From Thermomicrobiales bacterium (lineage in GTDB: Bacteria > Chloroflexota > Chloroflexia > Thermomicrobiales > CFX8), in NCBI GenBank assembly GCA_037045155.1, contig JBAOIG010000005.1, positions 992,001 to 1,056,000 of the forward strand: 64,000 nucleotides of DNA, given 5' to 3'. The notes beneath the pieces are model-generated. The model saw only the letters and a program-made list of their open reading frames with translations, searched no databases and was not told where the DNA came from. The position numbers and the translations under genes are program-made. This document shows positions 28,227 through 35,518 of the stretch, piece after piece (the stretch's first letter is position 1; every line of letters starts with the position of its first letter).

Positions 28227-28979
28227 TCAGATCGTTGGATACATGAATATGTGGTAGCCGCCGTAGAGTAACATCGCCGCGCCGATGGAAATGACGAGCG
28301 CGCGAGCCGGCCGGCCGGAGATCTTGGCACTGATGCCTGCGAAGAAGAGCGCGGTCGCCAGGTAGACGGTGTTGAGCACATAACTGTCACTTTGCGCGCT
28401 CGCCATCAGGCCACGGACGAAGATTTCATCAGCCTGCGCCTCGAGTTGATGGGCTCGGTCAAGTGAGGTCGGGATATATTCCGGCATCGCCAGCGGGTTC
28501 GGTGGCGCGTTCGGGTTCTTCAGCGGATCCAGCGCCACCCATGCATCGACCGCCGGCCGCAGCCGATCCGAGAACTGGTGTTCCAGGAAGTCCATCATCT
28601 GCTGATTGTTCTGTGTATAGGCCGCAGCGTAGTCGTTGAACACCTGGATGTCGATCATCATCTCGAGTTGCGCTGTGGTCAGCGCGTCGCTCGCGCGCAC
28701 TCGGGCCGACGATGCCTTCGAGAACGCCTTTGCCTGCTCACCGCCCCATCGTGCCGCCTGATAGCCGTTCCATGCGGTGATGAGTGATGCGGTCGTGAGC
28801 AATATTACTGCGACTGTTTCCAGCCAATCGTCAGCGCCCTTGCCCTTGACCCATACCCTTGTGCTACGCCAGACGCCTCTGAGTGACAAGTTCGTCGAGT
28901 GGATCGGGGCATTCACCAGGCTATGCCTTTCATTCTCAAATCGCGTCAAGACCCGATTGGCATAACCAAACCGGGTCAT
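28227..28979 (-). CDS. Hypothetical membrane protein
   Basis: Encodes 250 residues if read from the ATG at 28979; a TTG at 29093 would add 38 residues. No start has a good ribosome-binding site, so the N-terminus is uncertain. There is one hydrophobic segment at about residues 52-70 (ETVAVILLTTASLITAW), a long helical domain rich in alanine and glutamine (about 75-190), and two hydrophobic segments at the end (about 198-245). This layout recalls DUF4337-like membrane proteins with a central coiled region, but I cannot assign a family. It follows the LLM gene on the same strand but lies upstream of it. Confidence 0.65.
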   Translation of the reverse strand: MTRFGYANRVLTRFENERHSLVNAPIHSTNLSLRGVWRSTRVWVKGKGADDWLETVAVILLTTASLITAWNGYQAARWGGEQAKAFSKASSARVRASDALTTAQLEMMIDIQVFNDYAAAYTQNNQQMMDFLEHQFSDRLRPAVDAWVALDPLKNPNAPPNPLAMPEYIPTSLDRAHQLEAQADEIFVRGLMASAQSDSYVLNTVYLATALFFAGISAKISGRPARALVISIGAAMLLYGGYHIFMYPTI

Positions 28980-29250
28980 CAGACAGGCTGCCGTTTTCGG
29001 TCGCCCGGGAGTTGTGAACGCTGATGATAAACCATGATGAGAGGAATTCGGTACGCCGATTCGTGCGGCGAGCGGGATAACAACGGTTTGCAAACAGCAA
29101 CGTGTTTACAGCAATACGTCGTTGGCGTTGAGGTCGTCTCGTCCGCGCGATCTCGTGCGCTACGGGATTGGCAGGGATCCCAGATCGCCGTATCGTCTAT
29201 CGGGCATATCCGGGCCCGATCCGAAGGCACTGCGTCGAAGGAGTATTGCT

Positions 29251-30147
29251 GTGACCGCGATTACCATCGTCGATGTTGGGCCACGAGACGGCCTGCAGAA
29301 TGAACCTGTTGTCTTGTCTCCGGTTGTGCGAGCTGAACTGTGTGACCGGCTGGCGGCAACAGGCATCATGCGTATGGAGGCGGCCAGCTTCGTGCATCCG
29401 AAGCTGGTGCCGCAGATGGCCGGGGCTGAGGATGTGATGACGGCGATCCATCGCCAGCCTGGCGTGATCTACGCCGGCCTGGTGCTGAATGAGCGCGGCT
29501 ACGATCGCGCAATCGCCGCGAATGTCGACGCCGTCCACTACACCTTCGCCGTTAGCGACACCTTTGCCGCCCGCAACCAGAACTCGACCGTTGCCGATTG
29601 CATCGCGCTGGCGCTCAAGCTTGCCGCGCGAGCAAAGGCGGACGACAAGCGCTTCGTCATCCCGCTCAGCACCGCCTTTGGTTGTCCCTTCGAGGGCGTC
29701 ATTGACCCTGCTCGGGTGCTTGACGTCATTGCTCAGATTCAACAAGGTGAGCCGGACGAGATCGTTCTCTGTGACACGATCGGCGTCGGCGTTCCGCGTC
29801 AGGTGCGCGAGCTCGTCGCAGGGGCCAAGCAGCTTGGTGTCACCGTCGGTTGTCATTTTCACGACACACGCACGACCGGCATCGCGAATGCGCTGGCCGC
29901 GGTTGAGGCTGGCGTTCGTGTGCTCGATGCGTCGGTCGGCGGCACGGGCGGCTGCCCGTTCGCTCCGCGAGCGACTGGCAATATCGCTACCGAGGATCTC
30001 GTCTACATGCTGCATGGTATGGGGTATGAGACAGGCATTGACCTCGATGCGTTGATTGGCTGCGCCGAGTGGCTCGCCGGCCAGCTCGGTAAGGAGCTTC
30101 CGGGGCGGGTCTACCGCGCTGGATCCTTCCCGGCGAACGGCGACTAG
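29251..30147 (+). CDS. Hydroxymethylglutaryl-CoA lyase
   Basis: Encodes 298 residues from a GTG with AAGGAG seven bases upstream. HMG-CoA lyase cleaves HMG-CoA to acetoacetate and acetyl-CoA, the last step of leucine breakdown. Family motifs: VDVGPRDGLQNE (residues 7-18), SFVHPKLVPQMA, GCHFHDTRTTGIAN at about 200, and the signature GGTGGCPFAPRATGNIATEDLVYML with its catalytic cysteine at about residue 234. Length is normal. No other leucine genes are adjacent; the ETF operon would serve the pathway's isovaleryl-CoA step. The related oxalomalate-type lyases are a less likely alternative. Confidence 0.93.
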   Translation: MTAITIVDVGPRDGLQNEPVVLSPVVRAELCDRLAATGIMRMEAASFVHPKLVPQMAGAEDVMTAIHRQPGVIYAGLVLNERGYDRAIAANVDAVHYTFAVSDTFAARNQNSTVADCIALALKLAARAKADDKRFVIPLSTAFGCPFEGVIDPARVLDVIAQIQQGEPDEIVLCDTIGVGVPRQVRELVAGAKQLGVTVGCHFHDTRTTGIANALAAVEAGVRVLDASVGGTGGCPFAPRATGNIATEDLVYMLHGMGYETGIDLDALIGCAEWLAGQLGKELPGRVYRAGSFPANGD

Positions 30148-30335
30148 TCGCGCCCGGTGTGATCCTTCCGAAGGGTCGAAGCGCTGTAGGTGATGCCGAT
30201 TCCGAGGAGGAAGAGTGTGCCGAAGCTGAGCAGCAGCGCCTTCCCCGGTGTCTGGCCGAACTCGACGACTCCAAGCCAGATGAGAATGAAAAAGACGACC
30301 GTAACGGCCAGTATCGTCAGAATATGGCGTGGCAT
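30144..30335 (-). CDS. Small two-helix membrane protein
   Basis: Encodes 63 residues with two hydrophobic segments (about 6-24 and 33-50) joined by a short loop, and a charged tail (RKDHTGRD). No family is recognised. AGGAGGAG lies about 13 bases before the ATG, a little far. The stop overlaps that of the convergent HMG-CoA lyase gene by four bases. Confidence 0.65.
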   Translation of the reverse strand: MPRHILTILAVTVVFFILIWLGVVEFGQTPGKALLLSFGTLFLLGIGITYSASTLRKDHTGRD

Positions 30336-30527
30336 CGTGGTTCGTTACTCCTCCTGTGCGTGCACCATAGCAGATCGCGACATGGCGCGGAGCATCGCCA
30401 CCACCCCGATCATGGCCTGTGGCACACTCGACACGCTCGTGAATCTGGACGGGCTTCCGCCAGCTCTGCCTTTCGGGCGGCTGAGAAAAATGCGGCGCGA
30501 GCAACGACATGCGATGGGAGATACTTG

Positions 30528-30881
30528 TTGATCGCTGACGACTCGTTTACCAATCCGTTTGATGAGGACGATGTCTTCGAGCTGTACGACCTCCGCGTCA
30601 CCGTCGAGCGCATCGAGGGGCGTTCGGTGTGTGGACTCGAGGTGGGCGACTACTTCGAGCTGACGGAATCCAGTCAGGTACGAATCCCTGCCGGCAAGCA
30701 TTTCTGCCTCTACGCGCTTCAGTCGGTCTTGCCGCTTCTGCCAGCCAAGCAGCGCATTCTGGACCCGGACGACTGGCTGGAATACGACACCCTTGTTGCC
30801 TGCCCGGACGTAGACGAGCGCCTGATCATGCGGATCGAGCGAATCGCGCGATCGACGTTCCGCACCGACGTTCTCACATGA
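30528..30881 (+). CDS. TIGR04076-type small protein
   Basis: Encodes 117 residues from a TTG (30528; the preceding TTG at 30525 is equally possible) with GGGAG upstream. The pattern YDLRVTVERIEG-xxxCGLEVGDYFELTE, then IPAGKHFCLYALQSVLPLLPAKQR, is the mark of the TIGR04076 family of small proteins with conserved cysteines. The family has no known biochemical role. It overlaps the next gene by four bases (ATGA), so the two are coupled. Confidence 0.8.
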   Translation: MIADDSFTNPFDEDDVFELYDLRVTVERIEGRSVCGLEVGDYFELTESSQVRIPAGKHFCLYALQSVLPLLPAKQRILDPDDWLEYDTLVACPDVDERLIMRIERIARSTFRTDVLT

Positions 30882-31882
30882 CCGACGCCAGATCCCTCTC
30901 GATCGCGCTCCAGTCCAACAAACCGCTGACAGACTACGCGCCGCTCGCCGTCCTGGTCGAAGATCTTGGCTTCGACATGCTCTCGATCTATGCGGATCTG
31001 CTTTTTCAGCCTCCCGTCGTCCCTCTGGCGCTCGCGGCGCAGGCGACAGATCGAATCGCACTGGGGCCGGCGGCGATCAATCCGTTTACCCTGCACCCGG
31101 TCGAGATGGCCGGCCAGATCGCGACGCTCGATCTCCTCAGCGAAGGCCGCGCATACCTCGGCCTCGTCCGTGGCGCGTGGCTGGAGGATATCGGCGTCCG
31201 GCAAGGTGACGCCGTTGTCATGCTTCGCGAGGCGATCGATGTCGTCGAGCGGCTCCTGGCCGGTGATGATGCTGGCTATCACGGACGATATGTCCAGCTG
31301 AAGCCTGGCCAGCGCCTGCGCTACGACGTGCAGCGGCCACGAATCCCGTTGATGCTCGGAGGGTGGGGGCCGCGCGTCCTGGCGCTGGCCGGCGAGCGGG
31401 CCGATGAAGTCAAGGTTGGCGGGTCGTCCAACCCGGATGTCGTCGCTTCAATGCGCGAGCGCATCGCAGTGGGCGCGCAGCGTGTCGAGCGCGATCCTGC
31501 GTCGATCGGCGTTGCGCTCGGCGCGGTGACCGTCGTCGACGAGGACGGTCACCGCGCACGCGATCTCATCCGTCGCGAGATGGCGCTCTATCTGCCGGTC
31601 GTCGCGCCGCTGGATCCAACGGTCGCAGTCGATCCGGAGTTGGCGGCGCGAATCGACGCGCTCGTTGCGGCCGGCGATCCGGCGGGAGCCGGCCGGCTGA
31701 TCCCCGACGATCTGCTCGATCGCTTTGCCTTTGCCGGTACGCCCACGCAAGTGATCGAACAGTGCGAGGCGATCTTCGCGGCAGGGGCGACGCGAATCGA
31801 GTTTGGTACCCCGCACGGCATCACCGCCGAGGGTGGCATCCGCCTGCTTGGCGAGCGCGTATTGCCTGCGCTCCGACGCTGA
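30878..31882 (+). CDS. LLM-class flavin/F420-dependent oxidoreductase (second of three)
   Basis: Encodes 334 residues. The TIM-barrel of luciferase-like enzymes is seen in LAVLVEDLGFDMLSIYADL, IALGPAAINPFTLHPVEMA, AYLGLVRGAWLEDIG and a C-terminal FAGTPTQVIEQCEAIFAAGATRIEFGTP. Overall similarity is to the methylenetetrahydromethanopterin-reductase-like (Mer) branch, which uses F420. It overlaps the upstream small gene (ATGA) and probably forms a two-gene unit with it. The substrate is unknown. Confidence 0.85.
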   Translation: MTDARSLSIALQSNKPLTDYAPLAVLVEDLGFDMLSIYADLLFQPPVVPLALAAQATDRIALGPAAINPFTLHPVEMAGQIATLDLLSEGRAYLGLVRGAWLEDIGVRQGDAVVMLREAIDVVERLLAGDDAGYHGRYVQLKPGQRLRYDVQRPRIPLMLGGWGPRVLALAGERADEVKVGGSSNPDVVASMRERIAVGAQRVERDPASIGVALGAVTVVDEDGHRARDLIRREMALYLPVVAPLDPTVAVDPELAARIDALVAAGDPAGAGRLIPDDLLDRFAFAGTPTQVIEQCEAIFAAGATRIEFGTPHGITAEGGIRLLGERVLPALRR

Positions 31883-31960
31883 GCCCAGTGCTGAGTTCGG
31901 ATATATCTCCAGTATGATGGCGGCGCTGCGCTTCGGCAGCTGGCACGGGAGGAGAGCTCT

Positions 31961-33229
31961 ATGGACTTCACGAATGCGTTTGCGGCCGTGGACGCACAGG
32001 AGGACAGGCTTATCGAGCGGCTTCGCGCGATCATTGCGATCGACAACTGCGTCCCGCCGGGGCTGAATTACGACACACTCCTCGATCTCGTCGAGCCGGA
32101 GTTCCAGCGCCTCGGCTTCGAAACGACTCGTGTCGTCATTCCTCCGGAAAAGGTCGCCCTGATTCCTTTGCCGCTGGAGGGCGAACGCATCAACCTGGTC
32201 GCGCGGCTGAACAACGGCAAGCCGCCACTGACCGTCTACGCTCACATGGACACAGTGCCAATCGAGGAAGGCTGGACGTACGATCCGTTCGGCGCTGAGA
32301 TCGTCGATGGTCGCATCTATGGGCGTGGCATTGCTGACATGAAGGGCACGATCGCAACGCTGCTTACTGCTCTCGATGTCATGCAGCAGCAGGGCATCGA
32401 GCCCGTCTGGGACCTCAATGTCGTCCTCTGCACCGACGAGGAGATCGGCGTCTATCCCGGCCTCTATCATCTGGCGCTCGAGGGCTACGTTACCGCGCCA
32501 GTGCTCTGCATGGAGGGCGGGCAGGACCCACTGCTCCGACTCGGATCGAACGGCGCAGTCGATGTGACGATCACCGTTCATGGCCGTTCGTGCCACTCGG
32601 GCGCGAACTACCTCGGCATCAACGCGATTGAGGAGATGATCCCGATCCTCAATGAGTTGATGACGCTCAAACACGAAGTGGAGTCGCGCCGTTCGGAATT
32701 GCCGCTAGCGCCAGCTCCCGGCGCGCCGTCGAACCTCCGGCCCATGTTCAACCTGGATATCGTCGGGGGCGGCGTAAAGTCGAACATCGTGCCGGCCACG
32801 GCATCGCTCGTCGTCAATCGCCGGTATATCCCCGAGGAGAAATACGAGGACGTCGCAGCCGAGATCCGCGAGGCAGTCGACCGCGGACTGGAGAAGTCGC
32901 AGGCTCTCTCAGTCGATGTCTCGTTCATGCACGCCTACCCGTCGTACTACCAGTCGCCGGATTCACCCGGCGCGAAGCGTCTGGTTGAGGCATTGAAGCT
33001 CGTGCAGGGCTACAAGGACGAGGATTTCATTCGGTCCGGCTCTGGCGGCTCGACCGACATGGCCTACGTTGCCCAAGTCCTCGGGACCGACCAGTTCGCG
33101 ACGGTCGGCAATGGCCGGCAAAAGGAATCGAAGGCGCACGGGTCGGACGAGTCGATCCGCCTCTCCGATGCCCGCGCGCACGCCAAGGAGCTGGTCTACT
33201 TCTTTACTGCTCCACTCGACGCCAGCTAG
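31961..33229 (+). CDS. M20-family metallopeptidase / deacylase (ArgE-DapE type)
   Basis: Encodes 422 residues; ATG after GGAGGAGAG. These di-zinc enzymes hydrolyse amide bonds of N-acyl amino acids or small peptides. Metal ligands are visible in order: HMDTVP (about residue 99), GIADMKG with the bridging aspartate (about 126), CTDEEIG with the general-base glutamate (about 160), and the lid-domain segment SGANYLGINAIEEM (about 210). The C-terminal histidine sits in ESKAHGSDESI. Length fits ArgE/DapE relatives. A TATGAT at 31913 may be its -10 element. The gene ends at a bidirectional terminator. Confidence 0.9.
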   Translation: MDFTNAFAAVDAQEDRLIERLRAIIAIDNCVPPGLNYDTLLDLVEPEFQRLGFETTRVVIPPEKVALIPLPLEGERINLVARLNNGKPPLTVYAHMDTVPIEEGWTYDPFGAEIVDGRIYGRGIADMKGTIATLLTALDVMQQQGIEPVWDLNVVLCTDEEIGVYPGLYHLALEGYVTAPVLCMEGGQDPLLRLGSNGAVDVTITVHGRSCHSGANYLGINAIEEMIPILNELMTLKHEVESRRSELPLAPAPGAPSNLRPMFNLDIVGGGVKSNIVPATASLVVNRRYIPEEKYEDVAAEIREAVDRGLEKSQALSVDVSFMHAYPSYYQSPDSPGAKRLVEALKLVQGYKDEDFIRSGSGGSTDMAYVAQVLGTDQFATVGNGRQKESKAHGSDESIRLSDARAHAKELVYFFTAPLDAS

Positions 33230-33237
33230 GGCCAGTG

Positions 33238-33274
33238 GGCTTGCCGCCGTGCCGTTCTGGCGCGGCGGCAAGCC
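33238..33274. terminator. Bidirectional terminator hairpin
   Basis: A perfect 12-bp inverted repeat (33238-33249 with 33263-33274) with a 13-base loop lies between the convergent M20 peptidase and Tat-protein genes. It marks the 3' border of the giant-protein cassette. Confidence 0.75.
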
Positions 33275-33276
33275 TA

Positions 33277-33969
33277 CTAGCCGAGAATCACCTCAGCGAT
33301 GACGTGTGGCTGTGTAACGACCTTGCCGATGCCGTCTCGCAGCTCCAGCGCATTGCCGCCATCAATCGCTCGCAGGCGTAGTGATGACCAATCCACACTC
33401 GCGAGTGACCGTGGCCTGGATAGCATGATCAGATAGGCGCCACTCTGCAGCTCGCCGCCGGCCCCGATCCTGAATGGGGTTGTCGCCGTGCCATCTGCCG
33501 CCCGATAGTCGATCCAGCCCCGCAGGCCGCCCTCCGTGTCCAGCGGGATGTCGACGCGGGCGAGCGGGCTTGTGTTTGTGACTGGCCCTGCCTGATGTCG
33601 CCAGATATCAAGCGCGCCGTCGTGGGCTGGCCGCAGATCGAGGCGAAGCCCGGTCGAGCGGTAGCCATTCCAACCGGTGAGCTCCGACGGATCGCAGCCG
33701 ACGGTCACGGTGATGTGCGCGGTGGTGGCTCCGCTGCGGGCCGGCTGGACCTCTCTCGCGTCGATGAACGACGAATCGAGCCGCCCATCCCAGTAGCCGA
33801 TTGCGACGCGCGGCGCAGCTGTTGTCGCAGCGTGGGCGATCTGGCCAAATCTCGGCAGCGGCTGGATCGATGCCGATGCGCCGACCAGTGTCCCAGTTAC
33901 TGCCGACGCAGACGTGATCTTGAGGAAATCGCGCCGGGCGAGCTTGACGTTACCGATATCAACCTTCAT
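33277..33969 (-). CDS. Tat-exported protein of the giant-protein cassette
   Basis: Encodes 230 residues. The N-terminus is a twin-arginine signal: LARRDFLKI with RR at 12-13, a hydrophobic stretch, and an AHA cleavage site at about 45-47. The mature part of about 180 residues is predicted beta-rich (alternating short strands, GWNGYRSTGLRLDLRP, GAYLIMLSRPRSL) and matches no family I know. The ATG has GAGGGG upstream. It is the last of four same-strand genes, 30 bases after the double tail-collar gene. It is the only one of the four with an export signal. Confidence 0.75.
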   Translation of the reverse strand: MKVDIGNVKLARRDFLKITSASAVTGTLVGASASIQPLPRFGQIAHAATTAAPRVAIGYWDGRLDSSFIDAREVQPARSGATTAHITVTVGCDPSELTGWNGYRSTGLRLDLRPAHDGALDIWRHQAGPVTNTSPLARVDIPLDTEGGLRGWIDYRAADGTATTPFRIGAGGELQSGAYLIMLSRPRSLASVDWSSLRLRAIDGGNALELRDGIGKVVTQPHVIAEVILG

Positions 33970-33999
33970 TACAGACCCCTCTTCGCGTCGTCTGGCTCG

Positions 34000-34971
34000 T
34001 TAGTCCGGCTCCGGTAACCTGCCACGGCAGGCGATGATGTAGGTCAGCGCCATGTAGGGTTGCAGATTGGAGTGACCGTCCGATCCGCCGATGCGCTCGG
34101 TGACAACTGGAACAGCATGTTGCGATGCCGCTCCGATCGCGCTGATTGCGACGCCGGCCGACGACGCCATCAGTGACCGCGTGCCAGGAGCGGTTGCCAC
34201 GCGGATCGACGCGTCATGCTCGTGGGTCGGAACCTGATCCTCGCGAAGCGCCACCGTCATCTCGCCGCCTGATTCAGCGAGCCAACGGGTCGTGAGCTCC
34301 GGGCCGCGGCCGGCGGCGATCGCAACTCTCCCGCGCAGATCGGGTAGCGCGAACGCCTTGCGCCCGTCGCCTCCAAAGGTTGTGCCAATAACCGAGTAGA
34401 GGTCGCCGAACTCGTCGATTGCCAGCCCCTGCCCATCGCAGCGCGCCCAGCCATCCGGCGCAGCCGCTCCGGCAAGGATCCGCACTTCCCCGATGAACGG
34501 TCCGTCAGCTTCGTCACTGAGGGCGATGATGGCGTTCAGCGCCAGGTAGGGCTGCATGTTCGGGTGGGTCGTGCCAAGGCCGTTGCTCGTCATCGCGCCG
34601 AGGCGGACATCGACTCCGCTGCCGCCACCGTCGGTAACAAGGAGCGCCCGGCTGCTCGATTGGCCGGCCTTCCCGACGCTCGTGGCGATCGGCAAGCCGT
34701 GGGTATGGCGCGGGATCTCTGCCTCAGCAAGCGCGACGGACTCGGCCCCGCCGACCGTTCCGACGCCGATGCGTTCCGACCGGTGGACTGGCACACGACT
34801 CCGCAGATCGGGCAGCCGAAATGTCGTCCGCCCATCGCCCCCGAAGCGTGTCCCGATCGCGGCATGAAGTTGACGCGCGGCGTCGATCTGCGCCGTCTGC
34901 CCGTGGCAAAACGCCCAGCCGGCGGGTGGGACATTCCCGGCGAAGAAACGGATTTCCCCAGAATATGACAT
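34000..34971 (-). CDS. Double phage-tail-collar-domain protein (MdpB-like)
   Basis: Encodes 323 residues made of two copies of one module. Each copy begins with GE(I/V)RxxAG, has P-x-GWAxCxGQ, then IGTxFGGDGRxxFxLPDLRxRV, and later H-T/E-H and N-(L/M)QPYxAL. The first copy spans about residues 1-160, the second 161-323. This is the tail-collar domain of phage tail fibres, also found in bacterial 'microcystin-dependent protein' homologues. In phages such domains trimerise at the fibre tip. The ATG has GAGGAGGGAG upstream. No phage genes flank it. Its partner gene at 34987 has one more copy of the module. Confidence 0.88.
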   Translation of the reverse strand: MSYSGEIRFFAGNVPPAGWAFCHGQTAQIDAARQLHAAIGTRFGGDGRTTFRLPDLRSRVPVHRSERIGVGTVGGAESVALAEAEIPRHTHGLPIATSVGKAGQSSSRALLVTDGGGSGVDVRLGAMTSNGLGTTHPNMQPYLALNAIIALSDEADGPFIGEVRILAGAAAPDGWARCDGQGLAIDEFGDLYSVIGTTFGGDGRKAFALPDLRGRVAIAAGRGPELTTRWLAESGGEMTVALREDQVPTHEHDASIRVATAPGTRSLMASSAGVAISAIGAASQHAVPVVTERIGGSDGHSNLQPYMALTYIIACRGRLPEPD

Positions 34972-34986
34972 CGCTCGACTCCCTCC

Positions 34987-35469
34987 TCAGTGCCGCGTCG
35001 CCTGTGACCTGCCGAGCGCGATCATGAATATCAGGCCGAGATACGGCTGCATGTTGTCGTGCCCGGCGACGCTCGCAGCCGTGAGATGCGCGTCAGTCCA
35101 TCCGATCTCGGTTACTGCGGAATCGGTCAGGTAGCTGACTGCCTCGCTACCGACTCCGTCCGCCGCCGGTGGCGCGAGCAGCAGCTCATGCTGGTGCGCC
35201 GGCAACTCGGCAAGCGCCAGTGCGTGACGCTCGGCGCCGCCAGATGCGCCGAGGGCAAGGCCCGCGCTGTCGTTGTGGATGGCCACCCGGCCGCGAAGGT
35301 CGGGCAGCGCGAATGTCGTGCGCCCATCTCCGCCGTAGGTCGTGCCGATTACCGTGAAGAGAGCTCGATATTCGGCGATCGGGAGCCGCTGTCCGTCGCA
35401 GGCTGCCCAGCCATCCGGTACCCCGTCGAATCCGGCGAGCCGGACTTCGCCGATGATGATGTTGTCCAC
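34987..35469 (-). CDS. Single phage-tail-collar-domain protein (MdpB-like)
   Basis: Encodes 160 residues from a GTG with AAAGGCGAG about nine bases upstream. One tail-collar module: IIIGEVRLAGFDG, DGWAACDGQRLP, IGTTYGGDGRTTFALPDLRGRV, LPAHQHELLL and NMQPYLGLIFMIALG. It is closest in layout to the second half of the following gene. No signal peptide is seen. It begins 48 bases after the giant gene, across a short tandem repeat (35484-35518). Confidence 0.88.
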   Translation of the reverse strand: MDNIIIGEVRLAGFDGVPDGWAACDGQRLPIAEYRALFTVIGTTYGGDGRTTFALPDLRGRVAIHNDSAGLALGASGGAERHALALAELPAHQHELLLAPPAADGVGSEAVSYLTDSAVTEIGWTDAHLTAASVAGHDNMQPYLGLIFMIALGRSQATRH

Positions 35470-35483
35470 GCAGTTGTCTCGCC

Positions 35484-35518
35484 TTTCGATCTCGCTCTTT
35501 CGATCTCGCTCTTTCGAT
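35484..35518. repeat. 14-bp tandem repeat, 2.5 copies, at a gene junction
   Basis: The unit TTTCGATCTCGCTC occurs at 35484-35497 and 35498-35511, then TTTCGAT at 35512-35518. It fills the gap between the stop of the giant gene and the ribosome-binding site of the single tail-collar gene. It looks like replication slippage in non-coding DNA. Confidence 0.85.

Noticed and set aside
29069..29085. Sequence resembling the lac operator (GAGCGGGATAACAA)
   Set aside because: It lacks the symmetric partner half and no LacI-type gene is near; a chance match.
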